Positions 7,549-15,968 of a stretch of 26,212 nt of DNA are shown here, piece by piece. Origin of the DNA: CAYUCJ01 sp049282265 (lineage in GTDB: Bacteria > Desulfobacterota > DSM-4660 > Desulfatiglandales > Desulfatiglandaceae); NCBI GenBank assembly GCA_049282265.1, contig JBAPTR010000035.1, positions 1-26,212 of the forward strand, written 5' to 3'. Made by a program: the position numbers and the translations under genes. Numbering within the stretch: position 1 is the stretch's first letter; every line of letters starts with the position of its first letter. The notes beneath the pieces are model-generated. The model worked only from the letters and a program-made list of their open reading frames with translations. It searched no databases and had not been told where the DNA came from.

Positions 7549-10200
7549 CTAAAGCAGACCGTGAAGTTCCTGGAGGACTTCCCGGTATTCATCACCCTTG
7601 AAACAGAACTGGAGATCCTGAAACCTTTGGCGCAGTTTCCTCACCTGATCCGATACCTGGAGCCCGTCCTCGATGACGTCTCCCATAAGGTTGGCCAGGG
7701 TCTGAAAATCTCCCTCCCGCATGCCGAAACGGGTCATTTCAGAGACACCCGTCCTCAGGGCGCCGGCGGCGGTGAATCCTTCTTCATCCGGGGCCGTCTG
7801 GTAGTTGCAGATGATATGGTTTGCCTCCAGTCGCCGCGCGATCTCGGGACCCCGTGCGTAGCCTACACGCACCACCACCTGGTGGGTTTCGGTGAAATCA
7901 ATGGCCGGGTCACCCGCCACCTCCAGCCCGCGGTCGCTGAGGGCGTGGGCAAAGGTCTTGGCATTGGCGATGACCCTGGACTGGTAGTCATCCTTGAAGT
8001 GGTTCATTTCGTAGGCCGCCATGAGAAGACCCAGCATGGTTCCCAAGTGGTGATTGGATACGGAGCCGGGGAACGTGCGCCTGCGCAAGGCCTCCCAGAG
8101 TTCATACCGTTCCTCCTCTTCTTGAAAACGGCTGCCCGCGACCCCACGTTGTGTTCCGAAAAAGGTCTTGTGGGTGGACCCGGTCACCAGGTCCGCCCCC
8201 TCCTCAAACGGTTTCTGGAAATGGGATCCCACGAGTCCCAGCACATGAGCCATGTCATACATGAGTATGGCGTTGATTTTCTGATCGTCCAGGAACTGTC
8301 TGATTTCCCTCACCGGTTCCCTGTGGAGGACCATGCTCTTCCCCAAGATGATGAGTTCGGGTCTCGTCTGATCGATCAGATCGAGGGTCGCCGGTAAATC
8401 CATCTTATAGGGGTTTTCCCGGAGCACCGGGAAATTGACCACCGCGGGCCGCTCGGTCTGTGGGTCCCGTGCCACGAAGTCCCTGAGCGCCCCCATGGGT
8501 TGTGCACTGAGATGTCCCCCTTTTCCAAGATAGTTGTTCATCACCCGGCGGATCCGCCTGGGTTCACTCCGGCGATCGGTCCTGTTCAGATAATCCACCA
8601 CGGCACTGAACACGGCCGCATTGGCCATTTGCCCGCTGATGAGCCGCGTCTCTACCTCCTCGCAACCCAGGAATTTCCGCATCTCCTGCTCGAGATGCTG
8701 CTCGACCTCCTCTATGAACGCCGTTCCCTGGTAATAGAAGATTTCCGCGTCATGAAAGGCCTTGGAGTCCCGGTGCTCGGCGTAACGAAACGCCGGGTCC
8801 ATGATGGAAAGCAGACGGGCCATGGGGGAAATGGTCATCTCGGAAGGAATGAGATTGATGCACTCCCGCTGCCGCCACTCGGTGTTTTCCGCGGCTTTTT
8901 TGAGGAGCGCCAGGGGTCCTTTCGCTTCAGATGTTCCCTCTGCTTCCACGGAGGTTTCTTCCCCCTCCACAACAATGGGCCGGGCAAAGGGCGGGGCCTC
9001 CGAGCGCATGTGAAAGGGGACCACAACAGCGTGGATCCGTTTCCCCCGAACCTCGATTTCAAGGCCGTCCCCCTCAATAATGTCGTTGTCCACGTAAGCG
9101 AGACCTATGGCCCTCATGCCATGTCCATCGGTCCGGACCGATTCGAGTCCCTCCCCTTCGAACACCCAGTAAGGAACCATCGTACCGCTGGTCACATATC
9201 CCACGTGTCTTGCGTTTCTAAAGACTTTCGCCCCTGCCCGCGCGATGCCTCGGCCCGTCAGAGCCACCGGCTGGACCATCCGGGGGAGTCGCGTGAGCCC
9301 GGAGAAATCCCTCCTGGAAATCTTGGCAAGGTCCTCAAACTGCCCGGCCAGGGCCTCCCTGCCCACGTATGCCCCCTTTAGCGGGGAAAAGCTGACGGCA
9401 ATCTTTGTTATGGGAACCGCCAGGATCGGGATTTCTTCGCCGTCGGGGTCTTCACCAAGTTCATGGCCATAGAGGGGCAGACCGGCCTCCAGACGGAGCG
9501 TGTCTCTGGCTCCAAGGCCTATGGGAACCGCTCCCTTTTCCTGAAGAAGCCGCCACAATTTGATGCCGTGATCGCGTTCCACAAAGAGTTCAAAGCACAG
9601 GGGCTCTCCCGTGTATCCCGTGCGTGCCACCCTCGCCTCGAAACCGGCGATGGTTACTATGCCTACACCATTGCGCACAGGATCGGGAAATCGCCCGGAC
9701 TCCGTGAGTTCCAGCAGTATTTCCCGCGAGCGCGGTCCCTGCAGGGCCACCATGGCCATGTCTTCGGTGGCATCCATGAGTTGCAGATCTTCGAAACCCT
9801 TTGCAAGCCCCTGGAGATATGCCCAGTCTTTCTCGCGATTGGAGGCGTTCACTACCAGGATATATTCCTTCTCATCGAAACGATAGAGGTAGGCGTCGTC
9901 CACAGCACCACCCGTTTCGTTCGGGATGAGCGTGTAATGTGAACCGACACCCAGCGGATCGAGGGCCTCGGCGTTGTTGGTCAGCACATGCTGCAGAAAC
10001 TCGCAGGCCCGACTTCCCCTCACCCGGAACCGTCCCATATGGGAGACGTCAAAAATGCCCGCCCCTTTCCTCGTCTCAAGATGTTCGGTTACGATTCCCG
10101 AGGGGTACTGGATGGGCATTTCCCACCCGCCGAAATCCACCATTTTGGCCCCCAGGGTCTTGTGTTCATCAGAGAAAACGGTCTTCATGACCCCTGCCAT
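7549..10200 (-). CDS. gcvT: Fused aminomethyltransferase (GcvT) and serine hydroxymethyltransferase-like protein
   Basis: The 883-residue two-enzyme fusion has a GcvT domain at about 1-405, with GGWEMPIQY, the catalytic-region Asp in GGAVDD and GARDTLRLEAGLPLYG. It transfers the aminomethyl carbon of glycine from the lipoyl H-protein to tetrahydrofolate. After a short acidic linker, about 430-883 is a divergent SHMT with LIPSE, YAEHR, MAHVLG and the PLP lysine Lys678 in TGSTHKT. Together they could couple 5,10-methylene-THF made from glycine to serine formation, or work in reverse. No gcvH, gcvP or lpd is nearby. The start shown has GGAGGG nine bases upstream; Met5 is an alternative. It is the first gene of a run with the serine-kinase-like and SerB-like genes. 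Confidence 0.92.
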   Translation of the reverse strand: MAGVMKTVFSDEHKTLGAKMVDFGGWEMPIQYPSGIVTEHLETRKGAGIFDVSHMGRFRVRGSRACEFLQHVLTNNAEALDPLGVGSHYTLIPNETGGAVDDAYLYRFDEKEYILVVNASNREKDWAYLQGLAKGFEDLQLMDATEDMAMVALQGPRSREILLELTESGRFPDPVRNGVGIVTIAGFEARVARTGYTGEPLCFELFVERDHGIKLWRLLQEKGAVPIGLGARDTLRLEAGLPLYGHELGEDPDGEEIPILAVPITKIAVSFSPLKGAYVGREALAGQFEDLAKISRRDFSGLTRLPRMVQPVALTGRGIARAGAKVFRNARHVGYVTSGTMVPYWVFEGEGLESVRTDGHGMRAIGLAYVDNDIIEGDGLEIEVRGKRIHAVVVPFHMRSEAPPFARPIVVEGEETSVEAEGTSEAKGPLALLKKAAENTEWRQRECINLIPSEMTISPMARLLSIMDPAFRYAEHRDSKAFHDAEIFYYQGTAFIEEVEQHLEQEMRKFLGCEEVETRLISGQMANAAVFSAVVDYLNRTDRRSEPRRIRRVMNNYLGKGGHLSAQPMGALRDFVARDPQTERPAVVNFPVLRENPYKMDLPATLDLIDQTRPELIILGKSMVLHREPVREIRQFLDDQKINAILMYDMAHVLGLVGSHFQKPFEEGADLVTGSTHKTFFGTQRGVAGSRFQEEEERYELWEALRRRTFPGSVSNHHLGTMLGLLMAAYEMNHFKDDYQSRVIANAKTFAHALSDRGLEVAGDPAIDFTETHQVVVRVGYARGPEIARRLEANHIICNYQTAPDEEGFTAAGALRTGVSEMTRFGMREGDFQTLANLMGDVIEDGLQVSDQVRKLRQRFQDLQFCFKGDEYREVLQELHGLL

Positions 10201-10589
10201 AGTCTCAAGCCCTCCCTATCCGGTACTTCATGCAGGTACACATCCATGCAAAGACGACAACGCCGGCAACGATCGCCTAAAAGGGGTCCCCGCCCTGCCT
10301 TGCCTCAATTCCTACATACCACCACTTTCTTCGTGTTTCAAGAAAAACGTCAAATATTTTTGAGGATTTCATAAAAAACTGAGGCTATATTGATCATATT
10401 TGCAATTTTTTGCGGCAGAAATTCTCGATCGAGTTTCGGGGGTGGGAGAACAAGGATGGCCAGGCGTGTGTCCTGATCCACCGCCGGATTCCCGACGGCC
10501 GCCACGAACCCCTGCCCCGGATGACCTGGTTTCGCACGCGTTTGCAATACTTTTTGACTCTCCACAAAAAGGCTGATATCCTATACGGC
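10201..10589. other. Divergent intergenic region
   Basis: This 389-base gap separates the GcvT-SHMT fusion (minus) from the PTS IIA-like gene (plus). Its left half is AT-rich and may hold the minus-strand promoter listed separately. The right half is GC-rich and open in both directions (for example minus 10350-10565), but there is no ribosome site or recognisable domain, so I call no gene. TTGACT at 10554-10559 could be part of a plus-strand promoter, but I find no matching -10 at a normal distance. Confidence 0.5.
10313..10341 (-). promoter_or_regulatory. Weak candidate sigma-70 promoter for the GcvT-SHMT run
   Basis: On the minus strand TTGAAA (10341-10336) is followed after 17 bases by TATGTA (10318-10313), preceded by TGG as in an extended -10. 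The -10 match is poor (3 of 6). Placement about 110 bases before the start codon is reasonable. Confidence 0.3.
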
Positions 10590-11063
10590 ATGAAAATTTT
10601 CAATCTCCTTCATACCAAACTGGTATTTCTCGACATTCCCCTACCTGACAAAGAGGCGGTCCTCCGGTTCGTGGCCGAGGCCTTTGCCACACGGGGCATC
10701 GTAAAAGACGCCGATCTGCTTTATGAAGGCATAAAGGAACGGGAAGAGACCATGAGCACCGGCATCGGCGGGGGCATCGGTATCCCCCATGCCATCAGTG
10801 GAGAAGCCGAAGCCCCGGCTATTCTCATCCTGCGGCTTGCACAACCGCTCGACTTCGAGGCCCTGGATCGTGTTCCGGTGGACGTGATAGCCTCCCTCGT
10901 GGTCCCGGAGAACCAGACCGACCTCCATCTTCAAATCCTTGCAGCTCTCGCCAGGCTCTGTCAGTCACCGGGATTTCTCCAGGCGGTTCGCGACGCCGGA
11001 GATCCTGCATTGCTCCTTGAGGAATTCAGGCGGCTGGAAGAAAACATCGCCTTTCATTCATGA
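10590..11063 (+). CDS. PTS EIIA-type (fructose/PtsN-like) phosphoryl-carrier domain protein
   Basis: The 157-residue single-domain protein has the fructose/mannitol/PtsN class EIIA fold. It contains EREETMSTGIGGGIGIPHA, with the phosphorylatable His67, followed by the LILRL and VIASLVVPENQTDLHLQIL strands and helices. It is the usual length of a stand-alone PtsN. No sugar permease (EIIBC) or HPr is nearby, so a regulatory role is more likely than sugar uptake. The frame is open 60 codons upstream, but homology begins at the ATG at 10590 and the extension is not convincing. It overlaps the MATE gene start by four bases (ATGA), so the two are translationally coupled. Confidence 0.85.
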   Translation: MKIFNLLHTKLVFLDIPLPDKEAVLRFVAEAFATRGIVKDADLLYEGIKEREETMSTGIGGGIGIPHAISGEAEAPAILILRLAQPLDFEALDRVPVDVIASLVVPENQTDLHLQILAALARLCQSPGFLQAVRDAGDPALLLEEFRRLEENIAFHS

Positions 11064-12457
11064 CAAAACGCTGGTCAAGACCGAACGGGTATCGAAGCGT
11101 ACTCGCCATAAGCCTGCCCATGGTGGCAACCATGGGTTCCATTACCCTTATGCAGTTCACGGACAGGGTATTCTTGGCCAACTACTCGGTAGACGCCATC
11201 TCCGCCGCGCTTCCCGCGGGAATCGCCGCCTTTACCTGCCTCAGTTTTTTCATGGGGGTTGCCAATTACACAAACGCCTTCGTGGCGCAGTATACCGGCG
11301 CCGGTGTCCGCTCCCGGGTGGGTGCAGCCCTCTGGCAGGGCATATACTTCTCCCTTGCGTCCGGGGTCATCCTCGCCTCCTTCGCCTTGGTTTCAGGGCC
11401 TCTATTTGACCTCATCGGTCACTCACCCCAAATCCGGGCCCTTGAGAAGGTCTATTTCAACGTCCTCACGCTCGGCGGAGGCATTACGGTCCTGGCCTCG
11501 GCCATGGCATGTTTCTATATCGGCCGGGGTCTGACATGGACGGTGATGTTGATACACATGGCCGGCGCCGCCGTCAACATCCCTCTGGACTACTGTCTCA
11601 TCAACGGCATCGGCCTTTTTCCGGAGCTGGGCATTTTCGGGGCGGCAATCGCCACCGTAACGGCCTATGGAGTCATCCTGGCCGCACTGTCCATACTCAT
11701 TTTCTCCACGTCCAACAGGCGCAGGTTCGGGACCTGGAGCGGGCGAGCCTTTGACAGGCAACTCTTTTTCAGGCTCATGCGTTACGGTCTGCCGAGCGGC
11801 ATACAGTTCTTCCTCGAAATTGCCGGTTTTACATTTTTTATCCAGATGCTGGGCCGCCTGGGCGATCTGGAACTGGCCGTATCCAATATCGTCCTCTCCA
11901 TAGAATCTCTCGCCTTCCTGCCCATGGTGGGTTTTCATATCGGCACCGCCACCCTCGTGGGACAGGCCATCGGGAGAAATCGGCCGGAGGACGGTTCCTA
12001 CGCGACCACCAGCGCATTCCACCTCACCCTGCTCTATATGTTGTGCGTTTCAACCCTGTTCGTGCTGATGCCCGGTCCCCTGCTCAGGCTCTTCATCTCC
12101 GCCCGCACCACATCCCCGGAATACGCCGGCATCATGAACCTGGGCGTGATCCTCCTCCGATTCGTGGCGGTTTTCTGCCTGTTTGACTCTCTCAACCTGG
12201 TATTTTCAGGGGCCATAAAGGGTGCGGGCGACACGCACTTCATCATGTGGACCATCGGCGCATTGTCTCTGGGGATGATGATCATACCCTCCTATCTTGC
12301 AGTGACGGTCTTCAACGCGGGGCTCTATGTCCTCTGGACATTGGCCACCATCTATGTCTGCGGGCTGGGTCTGGCATTCATGCTCCGCTACAGAAATGGG
12401 AAATGGAAAAAGATGCGCGTGATCGAGGAGCAGCATCCACTTCCCATCAAAATCTAG
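11060..12457 (+). CDS. MATE-family multidrug/metabolite efflux transporter
   Basis: The 465-residue membrane protein has about 12 hydrophobic helices arranged as two MatE repeats (about 10-170 and 235-400). The opening LAISLPMVATMGSITLMQFTDRVF is typical of NorM/DinF-like MATE exporters, in which the helix 1 Asp region is followed by the conserved P-M. Later segments such as GLPSGIQFFLEIAGFTFF and GAIKGAGDTHFI match the second repeat. These proteins export organic cations, drugs or metabolites using a Na+ or H+ gradient. The substrate cannot be told from sequence. It overlaps the PTS IIA-like gene by four bases; this pairing suggests a regulatory link but does not prove one. Confidence 0.92.
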   Translation: MTKRWSRPNGYRSVLAISLPMVATMGSITLMQFTDRVFLANYSVDAISAALPAGIAAFTCLSFFMGVANYTNAFVAQYTGAGVRSRVGAALWQGIYFSLASGVILASFALVSGPLFDLIGHSPQIRALEKVYFNVLTLGGGITVLASAMACFYIGRGLTWTVMLIHMAGAAVNIPLDYCLINGIGLFPELGIFGAAIATVTAYGVILAALSILIFSTSNRRRFGTWSGRAFDRQLFFRLMRYGLPSGIQFFLEIAGFTFFIQMLGRLGDLELAVSNIVLSIESLAFLPMVGFHIGTATLVGQAIGRNRPEDGSYATTSAFHLTLLYMLCVSTLFVLMPGPLLRLFISARTTSPEYAGIMNLGVILLRFVAVFCLFDSLNLVFSGAIKGAGDTHFIMWTIGALSLGMMIIPSYLAVTVFNAGLYVLWTLATIYVCGLGLAFMLRYRNGKWKKMRVIEEQHPLPIKI

Positions 12458-12561
12458 CCAAGGAAAGACCGTCAAGATGATTGCCTTCCACTCCAGGTCT
12501 CCGAGCAAGACACTCCACGGTCCCGGCCTTTTGGAGGTTCCTCAATGGATTTTGTGCCTCG

Positions 12562-13018
12562 TTATTGGACATCAAACAGGCTGAGTTGTCCGGGCTGCTC
12601 TCTTTTCTTTTTCTTTTCCTCGGCAATCTTCCGGTTGATCTCTGCTCGTCGCGCCTTTTTCTCCGCAGCCTTTTGTTCTTTGAGGCGCTCCTATTCAGCC
12701 ATGTATTTTTGGAACTCCCTTTCTTCTTTCTCGCCCATAAATTCAACCACGATCTCGGGTTTAGGCAACATGCTCTTAGGAATTATCAAACCATTTGGAA
12801 GCTCAACGAATGTCAATGCATCTGAAATTTTAGGACTGAAAAAGCCTTGAGCGCCAATCCCAAAATTGCAGGCCTTTTCAATCTGGGTTGCTTTGCTGCC
12901 GATGGTTGATTTCTTGGTCCGGAAGAAGTCGCAGATGGTGTCGGCTGAAAGAAACATGTCATTGTCCACATCAAACAGAAAATTGAGGCGGGCGATGACA
13001 TAGATATTTGAGGCCGCT
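12562..13018 (-). pseudogene. Truncated DUF6398-like gene with in-frame amber codon
   Basis: The frame reads AASNIYVIARLNFLFDV, then FLSADTICDFF, KKSTIGSKATQIEKACNFG and LIIPKSMLPKPEIVVEF, which I recall as the DUF6398 C-terminal region. The N-terminal two thirds are missing; an in-frame stop lies just above 13018, where a permease stub begins on the other strand. At 12691-12693 a TAG follows KYMAE, yet the same frame continues for 42 more codons with a charged coiled-coil tail (ERLKEQKAAEKKARRAEI) to QLSLFDVQ and a TAA at 12562. The tail looks like genuine coding sequence, so the TAG is probably a nonsense mutation in a decaying gene. No ribosome site is visible. Confidence 0.7.
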
Positions 13019-13189
13019 CTGGGTCAGTTCTTCGCTATTGCCGTCGGCGGTGGTTGCATCGTTCCCTGGGCCGTGATCCCGACCGCAGCCATTATCGGGA
13101 CCGACCCCGTAGAGGTGGCACGCCGAAATCTGGTGCCGACACTCTGTGGACTCGTGTCCGTTTTGATTGTCGCCATTTTCATGCTCTAG
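13004..13189 (+). pseudogene. C-terminal stub of an integral-membrane permease
   Basis: The plus-strand frame from 13004 to the TAG at 13187-13189 encodes two hydrophobic helices separated by TDPVEVARRNLVPTL, a typical C-terminal end of a multi-helix permease (perhaps of the DUF5058 type; recognised by style only). An in-frame stop sits at the left edge, and there is no start codon or promoter. The fragment abuts the 5'-truncated DUF6398-like remnant on the other strand, so a deletion or recombination joined the two. Confidence 0.6.
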
Positions 13190-13212
13190 CCGGCCGTTCC
13201 GACCGGACTGAT

Positions 13213-13257
13213 TTCCCCTGAAAGCTCCGGCCCGGTAGGCCGGGGCCTTCAGGGGGA
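13213..13257. terminator. Long near-perfect palindrome, possible terminator
   Basis: TCCCCTGAA at 13214 pairs with TTCAGGGGGA, and inside it CCGGCC pairs with GGCCGG around a short CGGTA loop. The stem is strong but has no T-run on either side. It may be a bidirectional terminator between the dead permease stub and the convergent ABC ATPase gene, or a REP-like element. Confidence 0.45.
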
Positions 13258-13312
13258 TGTCTCCAAGTCGGCTTCGGACATCATTTTCACTCTGAACCCG
13301 GGACTTCCCTCA

Positions 13313-14050
13313 TCAAAGGATCTGACTCAAAAAGAGCTTGGTCCTGTCGTGGGTGGGGTTCTTGAAGAAGTGATCGGCGGTCCCTTCTTCCACGATCTGC
13401 CCGCCATCCATGAAAATGACCCTGTCCGAGACCTCCCGGGCGAATCCCATTTCATGGGTCACCGCAACCATGGTCATTCCCTCCCGAGCCAGGGTCTTCA
13501 TGACGTCCAGAACCTCGCCGATCATCTCGGGGTCCAGGGCTGAAGTGGCCTCGTCAAACATCATGATCTTGGGCTGCATGGCCAGGGCGCGGGCGATGGC
13601 CACCCGCTGCTGCTGGCCGCCGGAAAGCTGGGCGGGATAGACACTTTCCTTTTCCGCGATTCCCACCTTTTTGAGCAGATCCCTGGCGATCTTGAGCGCC
13701 TTTTCTTTGTCCCTCTTGCGCACGATCAGCTGGGCCAGGGTCACGTTTTCGAGGACCGTCTTGTGGGGGAAGAGATTGAAATGCTGAAACACCATGCCCA
13801 GCTCTTCCCTTACCTTGTTGATATTCGCCTTCTTGGCCAGGATGTCTTGGCCATCGATGATGATTTCGCCGCTGTCCACCTCTTCCAGGCGATTCAGACA
13901 CCTCAGAAAGGTGCTTTTCCCGGACCCGCTGGGGCCGATGATGACCACCACTTCACCCTTTTGGATGTGGGTTGAAAAATCGACCAGTGCCTTCACTTCC
14001 CTGCGATTGGGGGTCTTGAAGGTCTTGTAAAGGTTCTTTACCCTAATCAC
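13313..14050 (-). CDS. Polar amino-acid ABC transporter ATPase
   Basis: The 245-residue nucleotide-binding subunit has Walker A GPSGSGKST, Q-loop (FQHFNLFPH), signature LSGGQQQRVAIARAL, Walker B IMMFDEATSALDPE and the switch His in VTHEMGF. It matches the GlnQ/HisP type in length and motifs and powers the permease encoded upstream. The start was set to the GTG at 14050, which has AGGAGG ten bases upstream. The TTG at 14059 would sit one base from that same site. The gene overlaps the permease stop by eight bases, so translation is coupled. It is the last gene of the transporter operon. Confidence 0.93.
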   Translation of the reverse strand: MIRVKNLYKTFKTPNRREVKALVDFSTHIQKGEVVVIIGPSGSGKSTFLRCLNRLEEVDSGEIIIDGQDILAKKANINKVREELGMVFQHFNLFPHKTVLENVTLAQLIVRKRDKEKALKIARDLLKKVGIAEKESVYPAQLSGGQQQRVAIARALAMQPKIMMFDEATSALDPEMIGEVLDVMKTLAREGMTMVAVTHEMGFAREVSDRVIFMDGGQIVEEGTADHFFKNPTHDRTKLFLSQIL

Positions 14051-14840
14051 TGACGGCAAGCCTCCTTTCGATGTATTGGGTGGCCATGGAAAGGGTGGAG
14101 GTCATCACCAGATAAAGAGCGGCCACTGTAAAATAGATTTCAAAGGCACTGTAGGTCCTGGCAACGGCCTGCTGGCCCTGGAACATGAGATCGGCCAGGG
14201 CAATGACGGAAACCAGAGACGAGTCCTTGATCAGGGAAATAAACTGTCCTGCCAGGGGGGGGACGATGCGTTTGAAGGCCTGGGGGAGGATGACATGGCG
14301 CATGGCCTTTGCATAGGACATGCCCAGGGATCGCGCGGCCTCCGCCTGCCCCTTGTGAATGGACTGGATGCCTGCCCGCACGATTTCACCCACGTAGGCC
14401 CCTTCAAAGATGGCCAGGGCGGCAGTCCCAGCAGCGAATGCCGAGAGCCTCAGCATGGATCCGGCAAAAAAGTAGATGATGTATATCTGCACCAGGAGCG
14501 GGGTATTCCGGATGATCTCTACGAAGGTGAAGGCAATGCCGCGGGTGATAGGTTCACTTGAAAGCCTGCAGATGCCCAGGACGGTCCCGAGAACGATGGC
14601 GAAGACGATGGCCACCGCTGAGATCTTCAGGGTCAGGATGAAACCGATCATCAGGACCCCCAGGTGCAGGCTCGGCTTCGTTTCATACGCGAATCTTGTT
14701 CCGTAGTAGAACAGCATCTGCGGGATCTGTTCCCAGTGCCAGATGTAGGTAATACCCCTGTTCATAAGGAAATAGTAGACCAACCCGAGGATCACGGCGA
14801 GGACGGCCAGGGTTATTATGGATCGTTTTCCGAAGACCAA
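14043..14840 (-). CDS. Polar amino-acid ABC transporter permease
   Basis: The 265-residue inner-membrane subunit of the HisM/GlnP type has an extra N-terminal helix (about 8-27), then a core of helices with FVEIIRNTPLLVQIYIIYF and the EAA loop AARSLGMSYAKAMRHVILPQA that docks on the ATPase. The sequence ends with LYLVMTSTLSMATQYIERRL, as in this family. With only one permease gene present, a homodimer is likely. GAGG stands upstream of the start. It is separated from the binding-protein gene by a stem-loop, which probably lowers its expression relative to the binding protein. Confidence 0.92.
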   Translation of the reverse strand: MVFGKRSIITLAVLAVILGLVYYFLMNRGITYIWHWEQIPQMLFYYGTRFAYETKPSLHLGVLMIGFILTLKISAVAIVFAIVLGTVLGICRLSSEPITRGIAFTFVEIIRNTPLLVQIYIIYFFAGSMLRLSAFAAGTAALAIFEGAYVGEIVRAGIQSIHKGQAEAARSLGMSYAKAMRHVILPQAFKRIVPPLAGQFISLIKDSSLVSVIALADLMFQGQQAVARTYSAFEIYFTVAALYLVMTSTLSMATQYIERRLAVSD

Positions 14841-14862
14841 AATGAACCTCCTCTGATAGAAG

Positions 14863-14887
14863 AAGGGGGGCGAAAAACGCCCCCCTT
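14863..14887 (-). terminator. Stem-loop between binding protein and permease genes
   Basis: A 10-bp G/C-rich inverted repeat (AAGGGGGGCG, five-base loop, CGCCCCCCTT) lies four bases after the binding-protein stop codon and is followed on the minus strand by TTCTTC. It looks like a partial terminator or an mRNA-stabilising hairpin, as often found after the binding-protein gene in ABC operons. Confidence 0.65.
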
Positions 14888-14891
14888 TTCA

Positions 14892-15734
14892 TTACTGTTT
14901 CTTCGCCATTTCTTTTACATAATCCACAAACCATTTTTGTTTCATCTTGTCCCAGCGTCCGTCGCCGCGGACTTGCCGCAGGAAGTTGTTGAGGAAGTTC
15001 AGGAAGTCCGGATCGCCTTTCCGGATCGCCCAGGCAAGGGGTTCATAGGTAAGGGGTTTGAATATCCCGAATGTGGTCTTCTTGTACTTGGCCGCAAATA
15101 CACGGACCTGGGGTTCATCATACACAAAGGCATCGGCAAGGCCGTTCGCCACCTGCATGGCACCGTCTGTCTCGGCCTTGAAAAAACGGTGGGTAGCCTT
15201 GGGCATCAGGTCTTCGGTGGTGAACTGCCCGGTGACGCCCAGTTTGGAGGTGACAATCATCCCTTTCTTGTTCAGGTCCTTGTAGCTTCTTATCTTTCCC
15301 TTGTTCTTCTTGTTGATGAGCAGACACTGGCCGATATAGTAGTAAGGATCGCAGAAATTGACCTTGAGATTTCGGCTCTGGAGTGCGGTCATCCCCGACA
15401 TGATGATGTCAAACTTGTGTGTCATCAAAGAGGGAATAATGCCCTCCCAGGCGGTGTTGATCAGCTTGACCTTTTTTTCGCCGCCCTTGCCGAAAATGGC
15501 CTTTCCCATCTCATAGGCCATGTCCACATCAAAGCCGACAAGGTTTCCCTTTGCGTCCTGCATTTCAAAGGGCTGATAGCCGGCTTCCATTCCAACGAGG
15601 AGCTGGCCTCTTTTCTGGATCTCCTCAAGAGTAGATGTCTTGGCTATATCTTCTGCAGTGAATGCCATTGCAGTGCCCAAAGAAAATATCACTGCAAACA
15701 CCAGGGCCATGAGCAATAGAACTGTTTTTTTCAC
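14892..15734 (-). CDS. Periplasmic amino-acid-binding protein of the ABC transporter
   Basis: The 280-residue family 3 solute-binding protein carries a signal peptide at about 1-24: a KK start, a hydrophobic core, then a cut near GTAMA-FTA. The mature protein has LLVGMEAGYQPFEM, GFDVDMAYEMG and SGMTALQSRNLKVNFCDPYY, the standard ligand-binding hinge segments of polar amino-acid receptors. It captures an amino acid in the periplasm and delivers it to the permease. The exact ligand cannot be read from the sequence. The GTG start has AAGGAGG about ten bases upstream. It is the first gene of a three-gene operon with a good promoter candidate upstream. Confidence 0.93.
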   Translation of the reverse strand: MKKTVLLLMALVFAVIFSLGTAMAFTAEDIAKTSTLEEIQKRGQLLVGMEAGYQPFEMQDAKGNLVGFDVDMAYEMGKAIFGKGGEKKVKLINTAWEGIIPSLMTHKFDIIMSGMTALQSRNLKVNFCDPYYYIGQCLLINKKNKGKIRSYKDLNKKGMIVTSKLGVTGQFTTEDLMPKATHRFFKAETDGAMQVANGLADAFVYDEPQVRVFAAKYKKTTFGIFKPLTYEPLAWAIRKGDPDFLNFLNNFLRQVRGDGRWDKMKQKWFVDYVKEMAKKQ

Positions 15735-15885
15735 GGTTAGCTATCCTCCTTTTCTTGCCATAAAATGAATCAAAGCTATTCGGGCATACCTTTACCCCTT
15801 CAGACGAACGTTACTTGCTTCACCTCCTTTCTCTCACTTTTTCAGCATTAGGTTCTCATTGGTGTCTCCAAGCTATTCTCAGCTT

Positions 15886-15914
15886 TTTTTACTAACAAAA
15901 AGGTCATATGTAAA
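15886..15914 (-). promoter_or_regulatory. Probable sigma-70 promoter of the amino-acid ABC operon
   Basis: On the minus strand TTTACA (15914-15909) is followed after exactly 17 bases by TAAAAA (15891-15886) in an AT-rich block. The transcript would have a leader of about 145 bases before the binding-protein start. That leader contains another perfect Shine-Dalgarno-like AAGGAGGTGA near 15825 that is followed only by tiny frames. Confidence 0.5.
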
Positions 15915-15968
15915 TAGATAATTATGAAGATGATCCGTTACAACCCCGTCCCTCTTTGTGAAATTCCG

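Noticed and set aside
7483..8397. 304-codon frame opposite the GcvT-SHMT gene
   Set aside because: Antisense shadow with unnatural composition and no ribosome site.
10350..10565. Small minus-strand frame of 71 codons
   Set aside because: No ribosome site, no recognisable domain, and it lies in a divergent promoter region; treated as chance.
12691..12693. In-frame TAG read as pyrrolysine in the DUF6398-like gene
   Set aside because: The gene is already truncated at its 5' side and is not a methylamine methyltransferase. A nonsense mutation is the simpler explanation.
15815..15835. Perfect AAGGAGGTGA ribosome-site-like sequence in the ABC operon leader
   Set aside because: It is followed only by frames of three to eight codons without a regulatory pattern; possibly a relic, so not called as a gene.
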